Source: DATKDU01 sp035512595 (lineage in GTDB: Bacteria > Planctomycetota > Planctomycetia > Pirellulales > Pirellulaceae). From it: a stretch of DNA of 17,367 bases. The notes under the pieces are model-generated. The model made no database searches. It was not told the DNA's origin and was given only the letters and a program-made list of their open reading frames with translations. This document shows positions 1 to 4,693 of the stretch, one piece after another; positions within the stretch are counted from its first letter, which is position 1; each line of letters starts with the position of its first letter. The DNA is taken from NCBI GenBank assembly GCA_035512595.1, contig DATKDU010000551.1:1-17367 (forward strand). Reading direction: 5' to 3'. The position numbers and the translations under genes are program-made.

Positions 1-1
1 A

Positions 2-364
2 ACTTCGCCAAGTCGCCAAAAACGACCCTTACACCAGAGACTCCGGCGGTTTCGTCACCTCCACCGCCGCTCCGGTTGCTACCGGCTGGAACGACCCTTG
101 CCGGACAGGACTTGCACCTGCAAAACATCAAACACCTTTTCCAGGCGTACCCAAACGTTCAAAAGAAACCGGGCAGAGAACAGCGACTTCCGCACCAGCT
201 TTCGGTTGAACTGGTTGGCGAACCACCTGCTCGATCACGGCTACTATGTTGGATTTGATGATCGGGCCAACTCCGTGTCGATAACCCCTTCAATCCCATC
301 GCCCGCCAGTCAGACCGCACCGTCCAATCCTTCAGCACCCGTCCCGAACCCGCCTAGCGACTAG
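2..364 (+). CDS. 3' part of an array gene (tail only, partial or degraded)
   Basis: This reading frame is open to the window edge and ends at TAG 362-364. The last 55 or so codons look coding, with C-ending codons and the segment NHLLDHGYYVGFDDRA. The product ends in a proline-rich run, PSAPVPNPPSD, that closely matches the end of the gene at 2474 (PAAPAPNPPRD). In both places the stop is followed by CCC and then the ATG of the next array gene, so this is probably the tail of a type A array member. No FTIRDLLW head is visible. Coding character in the first 200 bases seems to drift between frames: frame 3 for about 3-105, then frame 1, then frame 2. That suggests a decayed or chimeric 5' end, or a head lying outside the window. 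The function is unknown. Confidence 0.45.
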   Translation, partial: TSPSRQKRPLHQRLRRFRHLHRRSGCYRLERPLPDRTCTCKTSNTFSRRTQTFKRNRAENSDFRTSFRLNWLANHLLDHGYYVGFDDRANSVSITPSIPSPASQTAPSNPSAPVPNPPSD

Positions 365-367
365 CCC

Positions 368-703
368 ATGCGCTTCACCATCCGCGACTTGCTCTGGCTG
401 ACGGTGGTAGTGGCGCTGGGGGTGGCGTGGTGGTTGGATCGGAGCAAAGTGGCTGATGATCGCCAAGAACTCCAAAGTTCAGAACGGGAACTGCGGCGCA
501 TTACCGGCACACAGCAGAAGGTGATTGAGGATTACGGCCGGGCCTTAATGGCCGTCCCAGAAGATGTCTTCAGTCGTTCGCGGCAATTGCGCAATCCGTC
601 AGCAGCCGGCTCAAGCCAGCCCAAGGATAAGAATATGAAGGACGAAGAGTGGCTGCCGCCACCCGGCACGGTGCGCGAGGGATTCCAATTGGACGCATTC
701 TGA
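368..703 (+). CDS. Small FTIRDLLW-head membrane protein (array member 2, type A)
   Basis: The 111-residue product begins MRFTIRDLLWLTVVVALG. Residues 8-22 form one hydrophobic helix closed by WWLDR. Residues 28-55 are a charged stretch of likely coiled coil (QELQSSERELRR), followed by a polar, proline-containing end. The ATG lies 3 nt after the upstream stop with no clear Shine-Dalgarno, so translation is probably coupled to the preceding reading frame. The head recurs seven more times downstream. Such heads are familiar in hypothetical proteins of planctomycetes, but I know of no function. The single helix suggests anchoring in the cytoplasmic membrane, with the variable tail as the working part. 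Confidence 0.8.
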   Translation: MRFTIRDLLWLTVVVALGVAWWLDRSKVADDRQELQSSERELRRITGTQQKVIEDYGRALMAVPEDVFSRSRQLRNPSAAGSSQPKDKNMKDEEWLPPPGTVREGFQLDAF

Positions 704-724
704 ATGAATGACTGACAGATTTCG

Positions 725-874
725 ATGCGTTTCACCATCCGCGACCTTCTCTGGCTCACCTTGTTCGCCGCCGTGCTGGTCGCGTGGTGGGTGGATCGGC
801 AATGGCTGGTCCAAGAACTCGATTGGTGGTCGGGGGCTGTTGAAATCCGGCCGGGAGTATGGACAGAGTTTTGA
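725..874 (+). CDS. Very short FTIRDLLW-head membrane protein (array member 3, type B)
   Basis: ATG 725 to TGA 872-874 gives 49 residues beginning MRFTIRDLLWLTLFAAVLVA and continuing WWVDR. The tail of about 25 residues is tryptophan-rich (QELDWWSGAVE). It starts 21 nt after the preceding stop. The head DNA differs at about three positions from the heads at 1708 and 2753, which marks it as a type B paralogue. An overlapping +1 frame stays open to 971 with coding-like composition after about 835 (SFEESKKCSGRLAHANG), so a frameshift may have shortened an originally longer tail. The start and head are secure. The true C-terminus and the function are not. Confidence 0.65.
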   Translation: MRFTIRDLLWLTLFAAVLVAWWVDRQWLVQELDWWSGAVEIRPGVWTEF

Positions 875-954
875 GGAGTCCAAAAAGTGTTCCGGGCGGC
901 TTGCACATGCGAACGGGGTGACGGAATTGGTTGTTCACGCTCGCCTGACCGCCG

Positions 955-1067
955 TCAACTCCGGCCGATAACGAGCAAGGGTCGTGAACTACCCTCAAGA
1001 GCGCGCGATATTGCGTTCGGCGATTGAGCGTCCGGCGCGGTAAACTGTTGGGCAAGGAGCCCCGCCC
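955..1067 (+). promoter_or_regulatory. Duplicated leader upstream of array member 4
   Basis: This intergenic stretch matches 2005-2117, upstream of array member 7, at roughly nine bases in ten by eye. Shared parts include GAGCGCGCGATATTGCGTTC, GTCCGGCGCGGTAAACTG and a Shine-Dalgarno (AAGGAG here, AGGAG in the other copy) 8-9 nt before the ATG. TAAACT is a possible -10 box, but no -35 at the usual distance was found. The leader may mark the start of a transcription unit inside the array; that is inference. Confidence 0.5.
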
Positions 1068-1412
1068 ATGTTCAACTTCACCATCCGCGACTTGCTCTGG
1101 CTGACTGTAGTAGTGGCGCTGGGGTTGGCGTGGTACGCAGAACATAAGCGACTCCTCGCCGCCCTGGCCGAAGTTCAGCAGGTGCAGGAACTGGCCAAGG
1201 AACAAGCCGAGAGAGCCGAGGGAGATATACGATACCTGCTGGAGCGTGATCGACGAGACAATGAATCCATTGGACGGCAGTTAGCCGAGTTCGATCTGGA
1301 GTTAGTGTTTTCGGATTCACAGGTAGTGTTTTCAGATAAAGCGCCAGTTATAAGAAAGTGTTCTCAATGGAAGTCGGACCCATTCACAGGTAGGCCAATT
1401 CCGATCAGATGA
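1068..1412 (+). CDS. Small FTIRDLLW-head membrane protein with coiled-coil tail (array member 4, type A)
   Basis: The 114-residue product begins MFNFTIRDLLWLTVVVALGL. The membrane helix covers about residues 9-23. Residues 27-75 are a long charged helix of likely coiled coil (AEVQQVQELAKEQAERAEGD). Near the end the segment VFSDSQVVFSD reflects a 15-nt direct repeat in the DNA (TAGTGTTTTC followed by GGAT or AGAT). AAGGAG lies 8 nt before the ATG, so this gene has its own strong ribosome binding site, unlike members 2 and 9. The leader and head are duplicated at 2005-2187. Its role is unknown; a membrane-anchored oligomer is possible. Confidence 0.8.
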   Translation: MFNFTIRDLLWLTVVVALGLAWYAEHKRLLAALAEVQQVQELAKEQAERAEGDIRYLLERDRRDNESIGRQLAEFDLELVFSDSQVVFSDKAPVIRKCSQWKSDPFTGRPIPIR

Positions 1413-1446
1413 GGGTGCGCCGACCCCGCAAGTGGAACCCCCGCTC

Positions 1447-1701
1447 ATGTTCCGATTCACCATCCGCGACTTGCTTCTGTTGACGCTCGCTGTAGCGATG
1501 GGAGTTGGCTGGGCGCTCCGCGAGCGGCAGCTTAAGTCGGAACAAAGGGAGCGCAGGGAATGGCAGGCGCGAGCCGGGGAGTTGCAACTCCAAATAGACC
1601 AAATGATCCTCGCCAGCGATGAGGCGGGATTTCATTTCAGTGGGCGTTGTGGGGGTGGCTATCTGCTGTTAGCCAATGATCGCCGGGCAGATTCAAACTA
1701 G
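1447..1701 (+). CDS. Small FTIRDLL-head membrane protein (array member 5, divergent head)
   Basis: ATG 1447 gives 84 residues starting MFRFTIRDLLLLTLAVAMGV. An in-frame ATG at 1432 would add MEPPL, but family alignment favours 1447. This head is the most diverged of the array: LLLLTLAVAMGVGWAL replaces the usual LLWLT pattern and the terminal WWxDR is lost. Residues 25-58 form a charged, probably coiled-coil helix (RQLKSEQRERREWQARAGEL). The end carries a glycine-rich patch, RCGGGYLLLAND. It stops 6 nt before member 6, so the two are almost certainly co-transcribed. The function is unknown. Confidence 0.72.
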   Translation: MFRFTIRDLLLLTLAVAMGVGWALRERQLKSEQRERREWQARAGELQLQIDQMILASDEAGFHFSGRCGGGYLLLANDRRADSN

Positions 1702-1707
1702 GTTCCC

Positions 1708-1872
1708 ATGCGTTTCACCATCCGCGACCTTCTCTGGCTAACCTTGCTCGCCGCCGTGCTGGCCGCGTGGTGGGTGGATCGGGGACGTCTGGCTGCGGAC
1801 CTTCGTCAGTCGAAACATGATGCGCATGAACTAAAATTCCGGCTGTCTCGGATCATGGACCCTGCCAGTTGA
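1708..1872 (+). CDS. Very short FTIRDLLW-head membrane protein (array member 6, type B)
   Basis: ATG 1708 to TGA 1870-1872 encodes 54 residues: MRFTIRDLLWLTLLAAVLAA, then WWVDRGRLAADLRQ and a short charged helix ending DPAS. AGG lies 5 nt before the ATG, across the end of member 5. The first 73 bases are identical to those of member 9 at 2753, including silent positions, while the tails are unrelated. That indicates recent duplication or gene conversion confined to the head. The gene is followed by a hairpin-rich repeat at 1882-1916. The function is unknown. Confidence 0.75.
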   Translation: MRFTIRDLLWLTLLAAVLAAWWVDRGRLAADLRQSKHDAHELKFRLSRIMDPAS

Positions 1873-1881
1873 ATCCGGCGG

Positions 1882-1916
1882 GTGGCACCGTCCGTGTGCC
1901 ACTGGCTCTGCCAGTG
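1882..1916. repeat. Overlapping double hairpin repeat
   Basis: GTGGCAC 1882-1888 pairs with GTGCCAC 1896-1902, and CACTGGC 1900-1906 pairs with GCCAGTG 1910-1916 around a TCT loop. The arms share bases 1900-1902, so the two stems compete at that edge. From memory, CCACTGGCTCTGCCAGTG is a frequent intergenic repeat in planctomycete genomes. It lies 10 nt after the stop of array member 6, without a T tract. Confidence 0.6.
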
Positions 1917-2004
1917 CGGAAGCGGGTACGCGCCGTCCATTACCGATGAGCCGCCAGGGGCCTTTTGACAAGACGCGGCCCCGCGAAAACACGTTCCGTC
2001 GCCT

Positions 2005-2117
2005 TCAACGCCGGGCCGATATCGAGCAGGGTCGTGAACGACCTTCAAGAGCGCGCGATATTGCGTTCGGCGCTTGAGCGTCCGGCGCGGTAAACTGTTG
2101 GGCCAGGAGCCCGGCCC
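2005..2117 (+). promoter_or_regulatory. Duplicated leader upstream of array member 7
   Basis: This is the second copy of the block at 955-1067. It has the same GATATTGCG and GCGGTAAACTGTTGGGC segments and AGGAG 9 nt before the ATG at 2118. Similarity continues into the coding head of the following gene. Upstream of the block the two loci quickly lose similarity, so this is a discrete duplicated unit of about 180 bp. Confidence 0.5.
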
Positions 2118-2291
2118 ATGTTCCGCTTCACCATCCGCGACTTGCTTTGGCTGACGGTGGTGGCGGCGCTGGGGGTGGGGTGGTGGGTGGACCGGAGCCG
2201 ATTGGCCCAGAGAATTGAGGAATTGACTCCGAGTCTAGACCTGCATTTCGATCCAGATTCATTCAAGTCCACTACGCCGTTCGTGCGTTAG
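2118..2291 (+). CDS. Very short FTIRDLLW-head membrane protein (array member 7, type A)
   Basis: ATG 2118 to TAG 2289-2291 gives 57 residues beginning MFRFTIRDLLWLTVVAALGV, then GWWVDRSRLAQRIEELTP and a polar end, DPDSFKSTTPFVR. AGGAG lies 9 nt upstream. The leader and head are a duplicate of those of member 4 (1068), but the tail is unrelated: member 4 has a long coiled coil, this one about 30 residues. It stands alone, 182 nt before the next member, with an inverted repeat between. The function is unknown. Confidence 0.75.
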   Translation: MFRFTIRDLLWLTVVAALGVGWWVDRSRLAQRIEELTPSLDLHFDPDSFKSTTPFVR

Positions 2292-2346
2292 CCAATCCCC
2301 AGACTGCCCCGAGTTGGCCCCGATCGGCCACTTGGCGCGGCCATCG

Positions 2347-2424
2347 GCAGAATAATGAGAGCAGAATCATGGGAGCAGAACCATCCTGATTTTGTCCGCC
2401 ATGATTCTGCCCCTATTATTCTGC
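2347..2424. repeat. Palindromic repeat made of 14-nt units
   Basis: The left arm 2347-2372 and right arm 2399-2424 are inverted copies of 26 bases with three mismatches by eye. The left side reads as three tandem 14-nt units: GCAGAATAATGAGA, GCAGAATCATGGGA and GCAGAACCATCCTG. The right arm holds two such units inverted. It could form a long cruciform or hairpin between array members 7 and 8. It resembles the dispersed GCAGAAT(A/C)ATG repeats I associate with planctomycete intergenic regions; that recollection needs a genome search. Confidence 0.7.
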
Positions 2425-2473
2425 TGATCCGATCCGCGGGCTGCGTAGCTCGATCCGCCTGAGGACTCTCACC

Positions 2474-2749
2474 ATGTTCCGCTTCACGATCCGCGACTTG
2501 CTCTGGTTGACGGTAGTGGTGGCGCTGGGCGTGGGGTGGTGGATGGATCGGAGTGGCAACTACGCTGCCGAAGCCATTCGATGGGCACGGCGCGCCAACG
2601 CAGCAAAGTCTGCTGCGACCGGAGAAGGATGGACGATCCGGTGGGATGGCGATAGCATCGACATGTCTAGGCCGGACCGGAAGCCCTATATCCTACGGTA
2701 TGAGCCGACCAATCCTGCGGCACCCGCTCCAAACCCGCCCCGCGACTAG
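2474..2749 (+). CDS. Small FTIRDLLW-head membrane protein (array member 8, type A)
   Basis: The 91-residue product begins MFRFTIRDLLWLTVVVALGV, then GWWMDRSGNYAAEA. A basic helix (IRWARRANAAKSAA) follows, then a polar part with GWTIRWDGDSIDM and a proline-rich end, NPAAPAPNPPRD. GAGGA lies 8 nt before the ATG. The ending and the 3-nt gap to the next ATG repeat the arrangement at 330-370, so this gene and member 9 look like a duplicated pair related to the fragment at 2-364 and member 2. The function is unknown. Confidence 0.8.
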   Translation: MFRFTIRDLLWLTVVVALGVGWWMDRSGNYAAEAIRWARRANAAKSAATGEGWTIRWDGDSIDMSRPDRKPYILRYEPTNPAAPAPNPPRD

Positions 2750-2752
2750 CCC

Positions 2753-2941
2753 ATGCGTTTCACCATCCGCGACCTTCTCTGGCTAACCTTGCTCGCCGCC
2801 GTGCTGGCCGCGTGGTGGGTGGATCATCAGCGGTTGCACCCAAAGCGCCGTCCCATTCCGGGTCTGGGCAACTATTCTGGCTGGCAATTGTGGGAATCGC
2901 CTGACGCTCAGCCCCCGGCACCGATTCGATCGACGCGTTAG
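2753..2941 (+). CDS. Small FTIRDLLW-head membrane protein (array member 9, type B)
   Basis: The 62-residue product begins MRFTIRDLLWLTLLAAVLAA, then WWVDHQRLHPKRR, followed by a tail rich in Pro, Trp and Gly (NYSGWQLWESPDAQPPAP). The start is 3 nt after the stop of member 8 with no Shine-Dalgarno, suggesting translational coupling. Bases 2753-2825 are identical to 1708-1780. It is the last array member; the next genes are on the other strand. The function is unknown. Confidence 0.78.
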   Translation: MRFTIRDLLWLTLLAAVLAAWWVDHQRLHPKRRPIPGLGNYSGWQLWESPDAQPPAPIRSTR

Positions 2942-2975
2942 GCAACTACTGCCAACGGGTAGTGTTACTGTTTGG

Positions 2976-2993
2976 AAAAAATCCGCCGGGCGG
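2976..2993 (-). terminator. Possible weak intrinsic terminator
   Basis: Read on the minus strand this is CCGCCCGGCGG followed directly by ATTTTTT. The stem is only four pairs with a three-base loop. It sits about 70 nt after the stop of the minus-strand gene at 3061, the expected place for a terminator. Confidence 0.3.
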
Positions 2994-3060
2994 GTGCCTA
3001 AAAAGTAGTCAGTCATTCCAGCCGATTTCAACTCGTTTTCTGGTGACAGCGCTTTCAATC

Positions 3061-3240
3061 TCAGTCAGCGGGGTAGTAGGCGTAGGCCAACCATTTGTAG
3101 CTGTAGGTTCGGAATGCGCAGCCGTAGCGCCAGCTTTCGTGGCGATCGCCGAGCGCGAAGTATCCGGCGACATACAGACTGAAAGACGCCGCTAAGATGC
3201 CAATGAGAACTGGACCAACGACCCCTGGCTTCTCTTTCAT
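3061..3240 (-). CDS. Small one-helix membrane protein
   Basis: From ATG 3240 this encodes 59 residues: a short basic start (MKEKPG), one membrane helix (VVGPVLIGILAASFSLYVAG, about residues 7-30), then a polar tail containing FRTYSYKWLAYAYYPAD. A start at 3267 would add nine residues. I prefer 3240 because MKEKP gives a classic short cytoplasmic lead and the minus strand has a G-run just upstream, although neither start has a good Shine-Dalgarno. The tail ending in an aromatic-rich segment and P-A resembles small planctomycete membrane proteins I have seen, but I cannot name a family. It follows hicB on the same strand after an apparent terminator, so it is probably transcribed separately. 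Confidence 0.55.
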   Translation of the reverse strand: MKEKPGVVGPVLIGILAASFSLYVAGYFALGDRHESWRYGCAFRTYSYKWLAYAYYPAD

Positions 3241-3266
3241 GCCCCCCAATTCTATCCGCTGGCGCA

Positions 3267-3289
3267 TGAAAAAGCACCGCTGAGAGCGG
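3267..3289 (-). terminator. Probable intrinsic terminator after hicB
   Basis: On the minus strand CCGCT-CTC-AGCGG (3289-3277) is a perfect five-pair stem followed by TGCTTTTTC. It begins about 28 nt after the hicB stop, which fits termination of the hicAB transcript. Confidence 0.45.
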
Positions 3290-3316
3290 GCGGTTCAGGC
3301 CCATTGGAGCCACCCC

Positions 3317-3535
3317 TCACGCGTACATCAACTTGCCGCGCGCCTGGGGCACAGAGCGGCCTAATTCCTGGGCGGTTTCGATCCACTCGCGAATCACCAC
3401 CTCGGCGTTGGCCACCGCTTCTTGGTAGGTCGCACCATCCGCCGCGCAGCCGGGCAACTCCGGCACCTCGGCAATGAATGCCCCATCGGCCTGGCTCCAA
3501 TACAAAACGATTTCGTACCGGAAGTTATTGTTCAT
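3317..3535 (-). CDS. hicB: HicB-type antitoxin (short form)
   Basis: From ATG 3535 this encodes 72 residues with the HicB core: YEIVLYWSQADGAFIAEVPE, then LPGCAADGATYQEAVANAEV and a helix (IREWIETAQELGRSVPQARG). In this family the core has a partial RNase H fold that binds and blocks the HicA toxin. The chain ends right after the core (GKLMYA), with no helix-turn-helix or ribbon-helix-helix domain, so it may not repress its own promoter directly. It lies downstream of hicA and overlaps it by 11 nt, the usual toxin-first order with coupled translation. A longer reading from 3640 would run through hicA in another frame and lacks family support. Confidence 0.88.
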   Translation of the reverse strand: MNNNFRYEIVLYWSQADGAFIAEVPELPGCAADGATYQEAVANAEVVIREWIETAQELGRSVPQARGKLMYA

Positions 3536-3863
3536 CGTGGCCTGACTTTCGTTGCTCTGGGTTGCGTTCTGCGGAAGGCTTCTTTTCATCTTTCTTGTCC
3601 GGAGGCTCAGCGGCTTCCGGCGCCAAGCCATAAGCCACAATGACCGTGCGGACTTGCTTGACCTGATATGCCTTCGCTTTGCCCGCTCGCGGCTGCACGT
3701 TCAGAATCTCCTCAACGCCCTCGCGGGTAAAAATGTGATGATCGCCACGAATTCGTTCGGCAAATCCTAGCTGCGCCAATAGTGTACGTAAATCACCGAA
3801 GCGGATATTCGCGTCCGCGTTGCCGCGCAGGACGCGATCCAGGGTCTTGGTCGCTTTGCTCAC
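3525..3863 (-). CDS. hicA: HicA-type mRNA interferase toxin with charged C-terminal extension
   Basis: From GTG 3863 this encodes 112 residues beginning VSKATKTLDRVLRGNADANI. The HicA double-stranded-RNA-binding-like core runs to about residue 80, with the catalytic-His motif GDHHIF at 41-46 followed by TREGVEEILNVQP and a final helix (AYQVKQVRTVIVAYGL). HicA toxins bind and cleave mRNA until bound by HicB. AAGGGATG lies about 10 nt before the GTG, which favours this start over TTG 3899. Residues 82-112 are an unusual hydrophilic tail (EPPDKKDEKKPSAERNPEQR) not expected in a core-sized HicA; its coding sequence provides the overlap with hicB. A possible -10 (TATATT, minus strand, 3927-3922) has no matching -35. 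Confidence 0.85.
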   Translation of the reverse strand: MSKATKTLDRVLRGNADANIRFGDLRTLLAQLGFAERIRGDHHIFTREGVEEILNVQPRAGKAKAYQVKQVRTVIVAYGLAPEAAEPPDKKDEKKPSAERNPEQRKSGHDEQ

Positions 3864-4041
3864 GGCGTGTTCATCCCTTCGGGTTGTTTGCCGTTGCAAG
3901 GTTTGGGGGCGGTCTCAATCCAATATACCTGCGCAGAATCAAGGCGGGATGGCCAAGGTTGTTCCGCTCGGGGCAAACCGTTCCCGTTATTTCCCTTTCC
4001 GTTGTCTTCCGCGGCGGTCTGTCTCCCCTTTCCCCTGATTC

Positions 4042-4076
4042 TTGACCCGTGGTGGGAATATTTGTATACTATACAA
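4042..4076 (+). promoter_or_regulatory. Near-consensus sigma-70-type promoter overlapping a palindrome
   Basis: TTGACC (4042-4047), a 17-nt spacer and TATACT (4065-4070) make a near-consensus housekeeping promoter pointing right. The -10 box lies within TTGTATACTATACAA (4062-4076), a perfect odd palindrome with seven-base arms, as expected of an operator for a dimeric repressor. Transcription would start near 4077, where no convincing gene follows. Confidence 0.55.
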
Positions 4077-4206
4077 TATCCTACCTATGGCGGATTGCCT
4101 GGCCTCGGCCGCCGGATTGCCGCGGCGGGAGGGGCAAGCTGGGCAGTTCGCCCCGGACGGACGAGAGCCGTCTGCGATGGTCTTTGAAAATTTGGTGAAG
4201 CCGTCA
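4077..4206 (+). other. Gene-poor stretch after the promoter; possible structured transcript
   Basis: No recognisable gene is present. A 76-codon ORF starts at ATG 4087 but runs straight into the heptamer repeat and looks unlike a protein. The RNA could fold locally: GGGC-AGTTC-GCCC (about 4141-4153) and GACGG-ACGAGAG-CCGTC (about 4157-4173). It matches no RNA family I recognise. Confidence 0.25.
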
Positions 4207-4283
4207 GGAGCCGGGAGCCAGGGGCCAGGAGCCGGGGGCCAGGAGCCGGGGGCCAGGAGCCGGGGGCAAGGAATCAGGAATCA
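4207..4283. repeat. Heptanucleotide tandem repeat, left copy
   Basis: Eleven consecutive 7-nt units of the form GGRRYCR, such as GGAGCCG, GGAGCCA, GGGGCCA and finally GGAATCA twice. The same motif occurs inverted at 13527-13568 and as a three-unit tract at 9821-9840. No coding role is apparent. Confidence 0.8.
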
Positions 4284-4285
4284 GG

Positions 4286-4340
4286 CTTATTCAAGGAAAA
4301 TCGGCTTGTTTCTCTAAGTGATTGGCGGGTAATGGGTTAG
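4286..4340 (+). repeat. 55-nt dispersed repeat, copy A
   Basis: It starts CTTATTCAAGGAAAATCGGC and ends GTTAG. About 49 of 55 positions match copy D (13460-13514) in inverse orientation. It is followed 89 nt later (start to start) by copy B. Reading leftward it lies downstream of the stop of the giant minus-strand gene. Confidence 0.8.
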
Positions 4341-4374
4341 ATGATGTTTCCGGCGGCTGGGAAGAACGAGGCCG

Positions 4375-4429
4375 CTTATTAAAGGAAAATCCTCTGGTTT
4401 CTATAATCGATTGGCGGGCAAGGAGTTAG
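4375..4429 (+). repeat. 55-nt dispersed repeat, copy B
   Basis: It starts CTTATTAAAGGAAAATCCTC and ends GTTAG. About 44 of 55 positions match copy C (13371-13425) in inverse orientation. The 34 nt between A and B (4341-4374) do not clearly match the corresponding 34 nt at the right end. Confidence 0.8.
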
Positions 4430-4693
4430 GTGCAGATTTTGGGCGTAGAAAAAGGCCGAAATCGCTTATCACTTTTCGGTCCGCCTCTCGTCACGCGGTC
4501 CCGAGTCGCAGAACGAGGCAAGAGGGCCAGGGAGGCGTGCGCAAACGCGCTAGCGCCGACCCCGAAAAACGCGGCCGTTTTGTGCCGCAAGGTCCATACG
4601 GCAAACAAGTTGCGTCACGTTCTACGGGCGCGCTTTCGCGCTAGCAGCCGGCGGGCAGACGAGGCAGTAAACCTGATCGGTTCTGCATGCCCC
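4430..4693. other. Gene-free stretch after the giant gene
   Basis: No gene is supported here. It contains the palindrome GCGCTAGCGC (4547-4556) and a hairpin GCGCG-CTTT-CGCGC (4628-4641). On the minus strand the hairpin lies about 55 nt after the stop of the large gene and could help end its transcript, but no T tract follows. Confidence 0.4.

Noticed and set aside
3536..3640. Longer start for HicB
   Set aside because: The extra 35 residues overlap hicA in another frame and have no family match.
4087..4317. 76-codon ORF downstream of the strong promoter
   Set aside because: It reads into the heptamer repeat (GAGSQGPGAGGQEPG) and has no protein-like features beyond that.
4286..4429. CRISPR array
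   Set aside because: Repeat (55 nt) and spacer (34 nt) sizes and the 89-nt period are superficially CRISPR-like, but only two diverged copies exist per site, the set is mirrored 9 kb away, and there are no cas genes.
4426..4608. 60-codon minus-strand ORF after the giant gene
   Set aside because: No ribosome binding site, no recognisable family, and it overlaps the intergenic repeat edge.
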